A DNA stretch of 64,000 nt. Origin: Clostridium sp. (GTDB lineage: Bacteria; Bacillota_I; Bacilli_A; Acholeplasmatales; Anaeroplasmataceae). Below the pieces are notes generated by a model. It had not been told where the DNA came from. It made no database searches and worked only from the letters and a program-made list of their open reading frames with translations. Position numbers and translations under genes: made by a program. The stretch spans positions 1,178,001 through 1,242,000 of the forward strand of contig CP091735.1 of the NCBI GenBank assembly GCA_022010015.1, in the 5' to 3' direction. Below are positions 14,236 to 23,540 of the stretch, piece by piece (within the stretch, counting starts at the first letter, position 1; the number at the start of each line of letters is the position of its first letter).

Positions 14236-14268
14236 AAAAAGCTAGTCATTTTTTTGACTAGCTTTTTA
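14236..14268. terminator. Bidirectional terminator between convergent genes
   Basis: GCTAGTCA (14241-14248) and TGACTAGC (14255-14262) form a perfect eight-base stem, with seven As before and five Ts after it. It can end transcription of the Ig-repeat gene (+) and of the Fe-S protein gene (-), whose stop lies at its edge. Confidence 0.9.
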
Positions 14269-15402
14269 GTATTTTTTATGCTTATGAGATCTGGTGCTTA
14301 CAAAAACATTTCTAGGATTATATATTAATTCTCTTACATTAAAATTACATTTAAGAACGCATTGTCCACATCCTATGCATTCATTCTCATTAAAAATAAG
14401 TTTTTTTGTTCCTTATCATAATAGGTGGCACCAACAGGACAATATTTTTTTGACATAAATTACAACCGACACATTTATCTTGATTTATTATTTTAGGCTC
14501 ATAATAGGCTTTTTACACAAAAATTGAAGAGATACTTCCTTTATTAAAAAGACCATATAAGGAGCAGCAATCACTGCAGCAATTACAAATAACAATTTCA
14601 TCATTGTTAACATTATTATTATAATGAAATACAGTGTGAATTGCACCCTTTTTACTTGAACTATTGATAATATTTAGTGCTTCATCATAGGTTATTTTTT
14701 CACTTATTCCATATTTTACCATTGAATCGGCAAAGCCACCAACATTGATGCAGGTTCTTTTATCCATATTAAAGCGGCAAGGATTCTTTTTTAAATCAGC
14801 CATTACTCTACAAAAGCAATTCATTACGGCAAGGTGCTCCTTATTTCTTTGTAATATGCTTGTAACCTCACCCTTAGAGATTATTTCATTTTTGAGCCTC
14901 TAGCGGAATATTTAGGTTAATTATTTTTTTGGTTATTTATTGCTGTAGACATATGAGCTGGTGAATTTTGTAGCTTCATTAAGCTATTATGATTCATTAA
15001 AGCTCTTATAGGACCAATGTTTACATTTTTTAAGAATTCCTCAAATTTGGCAAATTCATTCATTACCTCTAGTCTTAGATCATCAAGAGGGGCAGAAAGA
15101 AAAACCTCAATCCAACCTGGAAATATAGGAGCTAGCTCATAATAGTCATCATATTGTAGCTTTTTTTGAACCAAATTCCACCCTTGTTTAAAAAGTGAAG
15201 AAAATAGCTTTTTCATCAATAAAGATAAGTTCATTTTTTTGATAACGATAATTTGGCTTTAGTTTAAGCATTGTATCTATTTCTAAATCTGTGAAAGTTA
15301 GCTTAAAGCATTTTATTATTGAAGGTACTAAAGGAACCTTTATAGTTGATTGCATATTCATGTTTTTTTAGCTAATTTAATAATTTTTTTATGTTTTTCC
15401 AT
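14266..15402 (-). CDS. Cys-rich protein with C-terminal 2[4Fe-4S] ferredoxin domain (frameshifted)
   Basis: Read on the minus strand from the ATG at 15402 (GGAG about nine bases upstream). The N-terminal 150 residues have no clear motif. Next comes a Cys region, MNCFCRVMADLKKNPC...KRTC, then VICNCCSDCCSLYG. The C-terminus holds two classic clusters, CVGCNLCQKYCPVGA and CIGCGQCVLKCN, after correction of slips near 14405, 14450 and 14515. Other breaks are near 15370, 15235, 15215 and 14930. The layout matches an uncharacterised family of 4Fe-4S dicluster proteins of anaerobes in which a CxC region precedes the ferredoxin domain. Probably electron transfer in the cytoplasm. The partner is not evident because it stands alone. 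Confidence 0.8.
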
Positions 15403-15487
15403 ATTTTTTTCTCCAAACGAATTAATAAATACATTTTACTTCATTTTGGTCGATTTTTTTCAACTTTTTATTTATATCGGATGCGAC

Positions 15488-15516
15488 TTGACAAAAAAAG
15501 TATATTATTATAGTAG
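15488..15516 (+). promoter_or_regulatory. Promoter of the ABC exporter operon
   Basis: TTGACA (15488-15493) followed by TATAGT (15509-15514), 15 bases apart as written, or TAGTAG with 17. The A-run in the spacer may have lost bases. It faces away from the divergent Fe-S gene. Confidence 0.6.
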
Positions 15517-15548
15517 AATTAAAAAAAGATGAAATGGAGAAAAAAAGT

Positions 15549-16269
15549 ATGTTAAAAAAATTGAAAATTTAATTAAATCTTATGATGGCAAAACTAATGC
15601 CGTTAATAACGTGTCATTTGAAATTAATTCTGGAGAAATTTTTTTGGCTTTATTGGCCATAATGGTGCTGGAAAAACAACAACAATTAAATGTGTTGTAG
15701 GCTTATTACCATTTGAAAAGGGCAAAATTGAAATAAATGGGATAAGTGTTAAAAAGAATCCTCTTGAGGCTAAATGTCAAATGGTATATATACCAGACAA
15801 TCCTGATCTATATGATTCATTAACAGGAATTCAATTTTTAAATTTTATTTGCGATATATATGCAATTGCTAAAGATGTACGTAATGAAGAAATTAAGAAA
15901 TATGCTGATATGTTTGAAATAACTAAGAATTTAGGAGATGCAATATCAAGCTATTCTCATGGTATGAAGCAAAAGCTTGCCTTAATTTCAGCGTTTATTC
16001 GTCATCCTAAACTATTAATTTTAGATGAACCATTTGTTGGCTTAGATCCTAAGGCAATGCACTTAGTTAAGGAATTGATGAAGGAAATGTGTAAGGAGGG
16101 TAATTCTGTATTCTTTTCAACTCACGTTTTAGATGTGGCTGAAAAGCTATGTGATAGAATTGCCATTATTTCTCATGGTGAATTAAAGGCCTATGGAACA
16201 ATGGAAGAGGTAAAGGGTGAAGAGTCCCTTGAAGAGGTATTCTTAGAGCTTGAGGATCGTGGTGAATAG
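15549..16269 (+). CDS. ABC transporter ATP-binding protein (frameshifted)
   Basis: ATPase subunit of an ABC-2 type exporter, about 240 residues. It shows Walker A (GHNGAGKTTT), a SYSHGMKQK signature in place of LSGGQ, Walker B (LLILDEPFVGLD) and the H-loop (FFSTHVLD), plus the Q-loop region QMVYIPDNPDLYDSLTG. The start at 15549 has GGAG 10 bases upstream. Breaks in the A run near 15560 and the T run near 15640 split the 5' end. The membrane partner starts three bases after the stop, so they form one operon. The cargo cannot be told from the sequence. Confidence 0.92.
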
Positions 16270-16271
16270 CA

Positions 16272-17929
16272 GTGAGTCAATTAACTACTTTATTAAAAAA
16301 ATAATATAAGAACCTCATTTAATTTAAATACTTATTCCAAAAAAATTCTAAAAAAAGAAACAGTAAGAAAAAAATCATCACTTGCTGGACCAATATTATT
16401 GGGAATTTTAATGCTATTTTTTAGCATTCATTTATTCATATTCAATAGGTGTCGCTTCTAAGCTTACTGAATATAAATATACAGCAATTTATTTTGGCAC
16501 AGGAATAGGTGCTGTATTCGCATTATTAATGACAATAACCAAAGCGTATACCTGTTTATTTAAAGCAAAGGATTTTGATTTACTTGTAAGTATGCCAATT
16601 CCTACTAAAACTATTTTATTGTCAAAGCTTTTATGCTTATCAATTTTTTTAGCTATGCAAGCTTTTGCTGTATTTTTTTGTTCCAGCAGTAATAGTTTGG
16701 AATATATTATATGGCTTTAATGCTTTGATTTGTTTTTATGGCTTAATTATGCTTATATTTACACCTATGGCAATCATTACAGTTTGTAGTGTCTTGTCAT
16801 ATCTTGTTAATAGGGCTTTAGCTAAGTTTAAGTATCAACAAGCAGTTAAGAGCGTATTTTTCTATTATTTTTCCTTTGTTGTTTATATTGCTGCAGTATT
16901 TGGCCTATCATTTATATCAGGCTCATCAACTGGTGATGCTGAAAAATGATACTGAAGCAGCAATTGCCTTATGTAAGAATCTTTCGAATGTTTTTTCTAA
17001 GGTTTTCTATCCGACTAATTTTTTTATCTTGATGCCGTAAATAATAAGCCTTTTAATTTTTTGTTATATTTTTTTAGTTGCTTCAATTGCTATTTTTTTG
17101 CATTATTTGTATGGTATGTTGGTAAGCATTTTGTCAGTGCAAATTTAGCTTCTAAGCAAAACTATACTAACAAAAAAATTATAAATATGTTGAGCAAAAA
17201 AATGAATTCACCTTTTTAAGGCTTTAGTAAAAAAAGAACTTAAAACCTTATTTTTCATCATTAACATATCTTATAAATTCGATTGTTGGCCCTTTAATGT
17301 CAGTTATTATTACTGTTGCTTTGTGTACTACATTTAAAAAAATATAAATGATCCTGACCTAGCTAGCTTTAATAGTTTGTTACCTGTGATTTTAGTTTTA
17401 ACATCATGTTATTCATTAGGACTTGTTCCTTCAACTGCTTGTTCAATTAATTTTGAAGGAAAGAGACTTTGGATTTTAAAATCAGCTCCAATTAAAACAG
17501 AGGATATTCTTAAGGCAAAGCTCATGACATTTATGATTATTACTACACCATTTATTATTATTAATGGTGTTGTTATGAATATATTAATTGAAATGAATGT
17601 AATTATAAGAATTTTAGTATTTGTCATTCCTTTTATTCTTACAATGTTTTATGGTCTTGAAGGATTATTAGTAAATACTAAAAAGCTATCGTTTAAATTG
17701 GAACACCGAAGCTGAAGCAATAAAGCAAGGAACAAATACATTATGGTCATTATTAGTATCACTAATATTAACAACAATTCTTTTGATTCCAACGATTATT
17801 TTAGCAATGTTCTTTGGTAGCGTAATTGGTTTATTGTTTTTAGTTGTGGTTTCAGCTGCTATCACAATCGTCTTTTATATTATTACGATGCGTAATGGTA
17901 AGGCGTTATTTGATAAGATTCCAGCCTAA
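16272..17929 (+). CDS. ABC exporter membrane subunit (frameshifted)
   Basis: Partner permease of the preceding ATPase, about 550 residues. A GTG at 16272 begins MSQLTTLLKNNIRTSFN in corrected frame. The protein has a short cytoplasmic start and about 12 hydrophobic segments, with conserved cytoplasmic pieces such as FKAKDFDLLVSMPIPTKTIL and FEGKRLWILKSAPIKTEDIL. This repeated 'L..LP.....ILKSAPI' arrangement is typical of large ABC-2 type permeases of Firmicutes (YtrC/EcsB-like layout). It ends FDKIPA at 17929. Breaks occur near 16300, 16430, 16672, 16945, 17030, 17090, 17215, 17340 and 17700. Confidence 0.85.
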
Positions 17930-17930
17930 T

Positions 17931-18002
17931 AATTAAAAAAAGAAACTGTAAAAAAATAAAATTCAATTATTGAAGTTTAGGAGCAACAGCTCCTTTTTTT
18001 CT
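17931..18002 (+). repeat. 70-bp direct repeat copy A carrying a terminator
   Basis: Nearly identical to 19237-19308, with about five differences in 72 bases including one indel. Its 3' part is a terminator: GGAGC (17980-17984), loop AACA, GCTCC (17989-17993), seven Ts. Here it ends the ABC exporter operon. The homology extends about 45 bases upstream of the hairpin, more than expected for two independent terminators. Confidence 0.85.
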
Positions 18003-18147
18003 TTAATTCACCTAAAAAAATTAAAAAAATAATGAGAAAATATGTTGCTAAAGATACTAAATAATTACTGTAATATTTTACAAAGAATGTATTTACAATT
18101 TAATTTGCATATTATTATATAATATAGTTAGAGAGCTGTAAAGTATT

Positions 18148-18703
18148 ATGAAATTAGTTAGTAGTTTAGGAATTTTTGTTATCGTCATTAAATATGACAA
18201 GTCCAAGTAATTATCAATTGAATGAATTTCAACTTGATAATATTTCAAAAGTTAAAAATGTTTATCAAGAACCAAAGGTTTTCAGTTTAGTTGATATGAA
18301 GTGCGATTTATTAGGTAATAATAGGTATGCATTGATTAAAATTGATTCTAATTATATGATATATGATGTATATATTAACGATTTAGTTCAGCTTTCTCCA
18401 TTACTTGGTCAGTATGATTATGATATTTATGGTGGAAATAATCTATTATTTAGATATAATAGTGATACTATTATTAACTCTATGACCAATAATATTTTTA
18501 AGTGAAGATGAATATCAAAGCATATATATCGATAATATGCGAGAAACTAAATTAAAAATATAATGATATAACGGAAGGCTATAAGGAAATTGCCAATGCG
18601 GATTATTTAAAGAATTTATATACTGTAAATAGAACTGATAGAGTTGATTCATCTAATTTTTGATTATACAACATATTTTCATAGACATAGTGATGAAAAA
18701 TGA
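18148..18703 (+). CDS. Small putative secreted protein, unknown (frameshifted)
   Basis: ATG at 18148; the corrected N-terminus MKLVSSLGIFLLSSLNM looks like a short signal peptide. The main part (NYQLNEFQLDNISKVKNVYQ... to ...YNSDTIINSMTNN) continues after slips near 18175, 18495 and 18560 and ends at TGA 18701-18703. I recognise no family. It precedes a lipoprotein gene by 13 bases, and the pair is flanked by two copies of a 70-bp repeat. A TATAAT (18118-18123) upstream may be its -10. Confidence 0.5.
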
Positions 18704-18716
18704 TGAATAATATATT

Positions 18717-19237
18717 ATGAAAAAAATATTAAAATTTATTATTTTGTTTATGCTAACACTTACTTTTTGTAGTTGTAATTCTAGTTCAGCAATTGTATTT
18801 AAGCAATATGATATGAATAGTGAGCAAGAATTTGTTGAACACATTAAAAAAATGTTAAATGGTATAATGCAAGCAAGGAAGAATTGAAAAAAACTGTATC
18901 TTGATGTATCCTAAAAAAATGCAGAATTATATTCGATGACCGGTTTATCAGAATATGATGATAATTTTGTTTGGAATGACTCATATGTAACATTAACAGG
19001 TAGTGGTAAAATTAAAGATGTAAAATATTCATGTTGGTTTTATTTTTGTTGAAAGTTATTGTGAAGCAGAGTATGAGCTTGTTGTAGATGAGTTTGAAAA
19101 TTCCTGCAAGTATTCATTGGTATTTAATGATAATCGACTATTTTCAGTAGCATTTGGTTGTAATCGTAATGATGAGCTTTTTCAATGAATTTAAAACTAA
19201 TTTGAATATCATTTATGTAGATCGGAAAAATAGATAA
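18717..19237 (+). CDS. Small lipoprotein, unknown (frameshifted)
   Basis: Starts MKKILKFIILFMLTLTF with a lipobox ending FCSC, so it is predicted to be lipid-anchored. After slips near 18850, 18885, 18915, 19045 and 19180 the frame runs ..NASKEELKKTVS, ..NAELYSMTGLSEYDDNF, ..VGFIFVESYCEAEYELVV.. to VDRKNR at 19237. About 170 residues with no recognised domain. It probably forms a two-gene unit with the gene before it. Confidence 0.55.
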
Positions 19238-19308
19238 ATAAAAAAAGAAAATGTAAAAAAAATAAAATTCAATGATTGAAGTTTAGGAGTAATAGCTCCT
19301 TTTTTTCA
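19237..19308 (+). repeat. 70-bp direct repeat copy B carrying a terminator
   Basis: Copy of 17931-18002. The hairpin here is GGAGT (19286-19290), loop AATA, GCTCC (19295-19299), with a compensating G-U pair and T run. It terminates the small lipoprotein pair. The two copies bracket about 1.24 kb with both small genes between them. Confidence 0.85.
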
Positions 19309-19344
19309 TAAAAAAAAGCTTCTTAATCAAAAAAATTAAGAAGC
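19308..19344 (-). terminator. Terminator of the CYTH gene
   Basis: On the minus strand GCTTCTTAAT (19344-19335) pairs with ATTAAGAAGC (19327-19318), followed by seven Ts. Convergent with the repeat-B terminator. Confidence 0.9.
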
Positions 19345-19350
19345 AATAAA

Positions 19351-19899
19351 TTATTTTCTATTTGTATAAGCTCTTTTACTTTTTACGAATTGATTCTTTA
19401 AAAGGTACATGATATTCTTCAAGGAAGGAATTGAAATCAATTTTTCCTTGTTCAACATAATCAACCTCGTATTCTATTTCATAGTCGACATGGCCATAAT
19501 ATTCAGATCTATCGAAGAAGATGGTTCCATTTTTATATGGAGTACTTACACGATAGGTTGTAAGCTCAGCAATTTTATGTACAAACTTAGGAAATCCTAT
19601 TATTGATGCATCAAAACCATTTTGTAGCATATTTAATGCTTGATCCTTTGTTAGAATAATATGAGTTTCATCAGCGCCAACCTCAGCATGAGATTTTAGG
19701 GTTAATTTAAATTTATCACCCTTTTGACGAATTCTTAAAACACTTTTTGTGTTTTTGATGACATCTTCATTATCAGTGTCAAAATAATAATTTGTTTGGG
19801 GAAATACGTTATCAGCTAAATCAAAGGCATCAAGTAGCTCTTCATATTTTTTTCTTTAGTTATAAACGTTTTAAATTCAATTTCTTTGTTTGTTGTCAT
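19351..19899 (-). CDS. CYTH domain protein (YjbK-like triphosphate tunnel family)
   Basis: Starts MTTNKEIEFKTFIT with the EhE-type start of CYTH domains (EIEFK) just after the ATG at 19899, preceded by AAGAGG. Other family features are YYFDT, LRIRQKGDKFKLTLK and the acidic strand YEIEYEVDYVEQG, which line the metal/triphosphate tunnel. The corrected C-terminus KSKRAYTNRK (slip in the A run near 19380) matches the K(S)..RA ending of YjbK proteins. A slip near 19855 also breaks the 5' part. About 183 residues, normal. Inorganic triphosphatase activity is known in the family; the cellular role here is unclear. Not to be confused with adenylate cyclase. Confidence 0.88.
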
Positions 19900-19973
19900 T
19901 TTTTTACACCTCTTGCTAAAAATAGCACAATAATATTATGATATAAATGTGGAAAAAAATCAAGCCTTTTTGT

Positions 19974-19979
19974 TATAAT
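19974..19979 (+). promoter_or_regulatory. Extended -10 of NAD kinase gene
   Basis: TGTTATAAT: a TG extension plus consensus TATAAT (19974-19979) about 25 bases before the start codon. No good -35 is seen, as is usual for extended -10 promoters. Confidence 0.5.
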
Positions 19980-20001
19980 TGTAGGGAAGGAAGTGATTAT
20001 T

Positions 20002-20792
20002 TTGTTAAGATATTGTATTCTAACTAAGAATGATACTAAAGCTTTAGAAATAAAGGAAGTATTAATTAAAAGAATAACACTTGAATATGATGAAAAAAGG
20101 CCAGACTATATTATTACTATCGGTGGTGATGGAACAATTTTAGGGGCAATTCAAAAATTATATTTATGAGAATCCTGAGGTAATTATTTTTTTGGACTTC
20201 ATTTAGGACATTTAGGTTTTTTTACTAATTATATGATTGAAGAAATAGATGATTTAGTCTCTAACATAAACAATCGGAATTTTTAAAATTGAACATGCAC
20301 CATTATTAAGCTTTTTATATTGATTCTAAATTTTATGGCTATGCTTTTAAATGAGGTTAGTATTTTGTGTCCAACAAGAACGCTTAAGCTTGATGTTTAT
20401 ATTGATAATGAAAAGCTTGAAACCTATCGAGGAACTGGATTATGTATATCAACATCATATGGCTCTACAGCATATAATAAAAGTCTTCATGGTAGTGTTG
20501 TAGATAATAGCCTTAATGTGTTACAGCTTACAGAAATTGCAGGAATAAATTCTAATGCTTATCGTACACTAACATCATCATTATTACTTGCTGCTGACAA
20601 AACTATTTGTTTAAAGACGGTTGAGGAAGGTAAAAATTACTATTACCTATGATAATAAAGTTATTGATGAAAATGAATTCACTATTTTTTTGTCTGTAGG
20701 CTTGAAAATCATTTTTATCAATTTTGCTTATAACAAGCATCAAAGTTTTTTTAAAGAGAATAACAAGAACATTTATTGATGAAAAAAAGTAG
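20002..20792 (+). CDS. nadK: NAD kinase (frameshifted)
   Basis: Phosphorylates NAD to NADP in the cytoplasm. Signature GGDGT lies in YIITIGGDGTILGAIQ, followed by GLHLGHLGFFTNY, FNEVSI, CISTSYGSTAYNKSLHG and the NAD-binding region TEIAGINS. The length of about 262 residues is typical. The start is TTG at 20002 (AGGAAG nine bases upstream); an in-frame GTG at 19993 lies too near the ribosome binding site. Breaks occur at A/T runs near 20165, 20190, 20275, 20310, 20345, 20637 and 20690. It ends in a hairpin shared with clpP. Confidence 0.92.
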
Positions 20793-20806
20793 AATCAGAT
20801 CTACTT
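20787..20806. terminator. Shared terminator of nadK and clpP
   Basis: AAGTAGA (20787-20793) and TCTACTT (20800-20806) form a seven-base stem between the convergent stops, with an A-run on the left and a short T-run on the right. It overlaps both stop codons. Weaker than the other hairpins. Confidence 0.6.
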
Positions 20807-21370
20807 TAAAATTTCATCGATTAATTTATATTCAAGAGCTTGTGTTGCTGTCATAAAATTATCTCTTTCACAATCATTGGTAATTTCAGCGACAGACTTA
20901 TGACAAAGTGTGGCGAGAATTTCATTCATTTGCTCTTTAATTCTTAATAATCTTTTAGAGTGAATTGCAACATCACTAACCTGACCACTAAAGCCGCCAA
21001 GAGGCTGGTGAATCATTATTTCGCTATGTAAAAGTGCATATCTTTTAGCACCTGCAGCTAAGATAAATGAAGCCATTGAGGCGGCAATGCCAATACAAAT
21101 TGTATTTACATTTGATTTTATATAATTCATAGTATCAAATATTGTCATACCAGCTGTAACTGATCCTCCCGGAGAAGAAATATAAATATAAATATCTTCA
21201 TGGGAAATACTATCAAGATATAACAGTTTCAGAAACAATGATACTACTTAAATGATCATCAATTTCACCTGTGAGAATGATAATTCTATCTTGTAAAAAG
21301 TCTTGAATAGATATCAAAGGCTCTTTCTTGATTCTCACTTTTTTTCTAACACATATGGAATATAATTCAT
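20801..21370 (-). CDS. clpP: ATP-dependent Clp protease proteolytic subunit ClpP (frameshifted)
   Basis: Serine peptidase of the Clp system. Minus-strand start MNYIPYVLEK at 21370 with AGGTAGG upstream; then LLQDRIIILTGEIDD, YISSPGGSVTAGMTIFDTM, the active-site Ser in GIAASMASFILAAG, the His in IMIHQPLGG and the Asp region ERDNFM. About 188 residues. The 5' quarter is broken by extra bases near 21335, 21305 and 21228; removing one A at the last site restores SELLYLDS..., as in other ClpPs. Divergent from gap across a cre-like site. No CtsR box was seen. Confidence 0.95.
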
Positions 21371-21405
21371 TTGTTTTTTTCCTACCTTTCATTACAATAT
21401 TATAC

Positions 21406-21419
21406 TGGAAACGTTTACA
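21406..21419. promoter_or_regulatory. cre-like catabolite control site
   Basis: TGGAAACGTTTACA fits the relaxed CcpA consensus WTGNAANCGNWNNCW and is nearly palindromic around the central CG. It lies in the clpP-gap intergenic region, about 36 bases upstream of the gap -35 box and next to a TATAAT (21404-21399) that could serve clpP. Confidence 0.55.
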
Positions 21420-21454
21420 TTATTTTTGTCATTATTTGTTGAGCGGAAAAAATG

Positions 21455-21482
21455 TTGAAATTATATGTAGTTGTGGTACAAT
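21455..21482 (+). promoter_or_regulatory. gap promoter
   Basis: TTGAAA (21455-21460), 16-base spacer, TACAAT (21477-21482). The gene follows 45 bases later with a strong AGGAGG. Confidence 0.7.
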
Positions 21483-21526
21483 ATAAATGAAGAAATTCAA
21501 AACAATTTTTTAGGAGGAATTATAAT

Positions 21527-22559
21527 ATGGCTATTAAAGTAGCAATTAATGGTTTTGGACGTATTGGTCGTTTAGCATTTAGACAAATGTTTGGTGCTGA
21601 AGGTTATGAAATCGTTGCAATTAACGATTTAACTGATCCATCTATGTTAGCAAATCTTTTAAAGTATGATACAGCTCAAGGTGGATATTGTGGACGTATT
21701 GGTGAAAACTTACATACAGTTGAAGCTGGTGAAGGTTCAATTACTGTAGATGGTAAGAAGATTACTATTTATGCTGAAAAGGATGCAGTTAATCTTCCTT
21801 GGGGACAACTTGGTGTTGACGTAGTACTTGAGTGCACAGGTTTCTATACATCTAAGGAGAAGGCTTCTGCTCACCTTACAGCAGGTGCTAAGAAGGTAGT
21901 TATCTCTGCTCCAGCTGGAAAGGATCTTCCAACAATTGTTTATGGTGTTAACCAAAATGTATTAACTACAGAGGATACAGTTATTTCTGCAGCTTCTTGT
22001 ACTACAAACTGCTTAGCTCCTATGGCTAAGGCATTAAATGATTATGCTCCTATTCAATCAGGAATTATGAGCACAATTCATGCTTATACTGGAGATCAAA
22101 TGATTCTTGATGGACCACATAGAAAAGGCGATAAGCGTAGAGCACGTGCTGGTGCAGCTAATATCGTTCCAAATTCAACTGGTGCAGCTAAGGCAATCGG
22201 TCTTGTTATTCCAGAATTAAATGGTAAGCTAATTGGTTCAGCTCAACGTGTTCCAGTTCCTACAGGATCAACTACAATTTTAACTGCAGTTGTTAAGAAG
22301 GACAATGTTACAGTTGAAGAAGTAAATGCTGCAATGAAGGCTGAGGCTTCTGAGTCATTTGGTTATAACGAGGATCCAATCGTATCTTCTGATGTTATCG
22401 GTATGCGCTTTGGTTCATTATTTGATGCAACTCAAACTATGGTAAGTAAGATTGCTGATGGTTTATTCCAAGTTCAAGTTATTTCTTGGTATGATAATGA
22501 AAATTCATATACTAGCCAAATGGTTAGAACAATCAAATATTTTTGCTGAATTAAAGTAA
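21527..22559 (+). CDS. gapA: Glyceraldehyde-3-phosphate dehydrogenase, type I
   Basis: Glycolytic NAD-dependent enzyme. Rossmann start AIKVAINGFGRIGRLAFRQ; catalytic Cys in SAASCTTNCLAPMAK (about residue 152); HAYTGDQ, the phosphate-binding regions SAAKAIG-like and AQRVPVPTGS, and the C-terminal SWYDNENSYTSQMVRT. The frame is intact except one extra T near 22543; removing it gives the normal end IKYFAELK with TAA at 22557-22559. About 343 residues. Single-gene transcript with its own promoter and terminator, probably under catabolite control through the upstream cre-like site. Confidence 0.98.
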
Positions 22560-22572
22560 GATAAATGAATTT

Positions 22573-22606
22573 AAAGCTAGGGATTTATCTCTAGCTTTTT
22601 TTTTTT
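22573..22606 (+). terminator. gap terminator
   Basis: AAAGCTAG (22573-22580), ten-base loop, CTAGCTTT (22591-22598), extending into a run of eleven Ts. Confidence 0.92.
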
Positions 22607-22621
22607 AGAAAGGATAATAAG

Positions 22622-23500
22622 ATGTTTTTTTAGTAGAAGATGCAACAACACCAGTAGAAACAACTGATAAATTTCATGAAATATTATGGGATATAGTAAA
22701 CTGGTTATCTACAAGTGGAGTTAAATTATTAATTGGTTTAATTGTCCTATTTATTGGCTGTAAAATCGTTAATCTTATTGCCAAGAGCATAAGAAAGACA
22801 ATGATTAAAAAGAAATGTCGATAAAACTATTACTCATGTAACTCATTCAGTTCTTAGAAAAAGGATTAAAGATTGTTTTATTTGTATGCTTTTTTTAGGA
22901 TATGTAGGAATTGATACAGCTGCCTTTGCCTCATTATTTGCTGCCATAGGTGTTGGAATAAGCTTAGCAATGCAAGGGGCTTTATCTAACTTTGCTGGTG
23001 GACTTGTTATTTTAGTTACAAGACCATTTAAGCTAGGCGATTTTGTTGAAGCTCAAGGTGTTTCCGGTACAGTTGAAGATATTGAAATGTTTTATAGCTA
23101 TTTTTAAAACCCCTGATAATAAGGTTATAATGATTCCTAATGGTACTTTAGCAAATGGTACAATTATAAATTATTCATTAAAGGATACTAGAAGAGTTGA
23201 TTTATTATTCAGTGTTTCATATGATGTTGATTTTAATAAAGCCAAAGAGGTTATAAGAAATGTTGCTTTAGCAAATGATAAGGTATTACAAAGCCCAGAA
23301 CCTTTTATTAGAGTAAAGGAACAAGCTGATTCTTCAATAAATATTACTTGCCGTTTATGGAGTAAAAAAATGAAGATTATTGGGATGTCTATTTCTATAT
23401 GATGGAAGAGGTTAAGCTTGCCTTTGATCGTGAGCATATTGATGTTCCTTATCCACAATTAGACGTTCATGTTAAGGATTTTAATAATAATACAAAATAA
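22622..23500 (+). CDS. mscS: Small-conductance mechanosensitive channel, MscS family (frameshifted)
   Basis: Membrane channel releasing solutes on hypo-osmotic shock. N-terminal segment, then TM helices including LLIGLIVLFIGCKIVNLI, and the conserved TM3/beta entry AAIGVGISLAMQGALSNFAGG, VTRPFKLGDFVEA, PNGTLANGTIINYS. The beta and alpha/beta C-terminal domain follows to DVHVKDFNNNTK. About 290 residues, the minimal MscS size. Slips near 22628, 22815, 22875, 23100 and 23365 split it. AGAAAGGATAATAAG precedes the ATG at 22622. It lies between gap and a convergent terminator, apparently monocistronic. Confidence 0.93.
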
Positions 23501-23505
23501 TAATC

Positions 23506-23540
23506 AAAAGAGATCGCTATTTACTAGTGACCTCTTTTTT
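23506..23540. terminator. Bidirectional terminator between mscS and MATE gene
   Basis: A 13-base stem, AAAAGAGATCGCT (23506-23518) with AGTGACCTCTTTT (23526-23538), one mismatch and one G-U, loop of seven, T-run after it. It overlaps the MATE stop codon. Confidence 0.85.

Noticed and set aside
19351..19899. CYTH protein as a class IV adenylate cyclase
   Set aside because: Size, start and ending fit the YjbK-type triphosphate tunnel proteins of Bacilli; there is no support for cyclase function.
21737..21955. Minus-strand frame inside gap
   Set aside because: Antisense shadow of the well-conserved GAPDH gene; no start signal.
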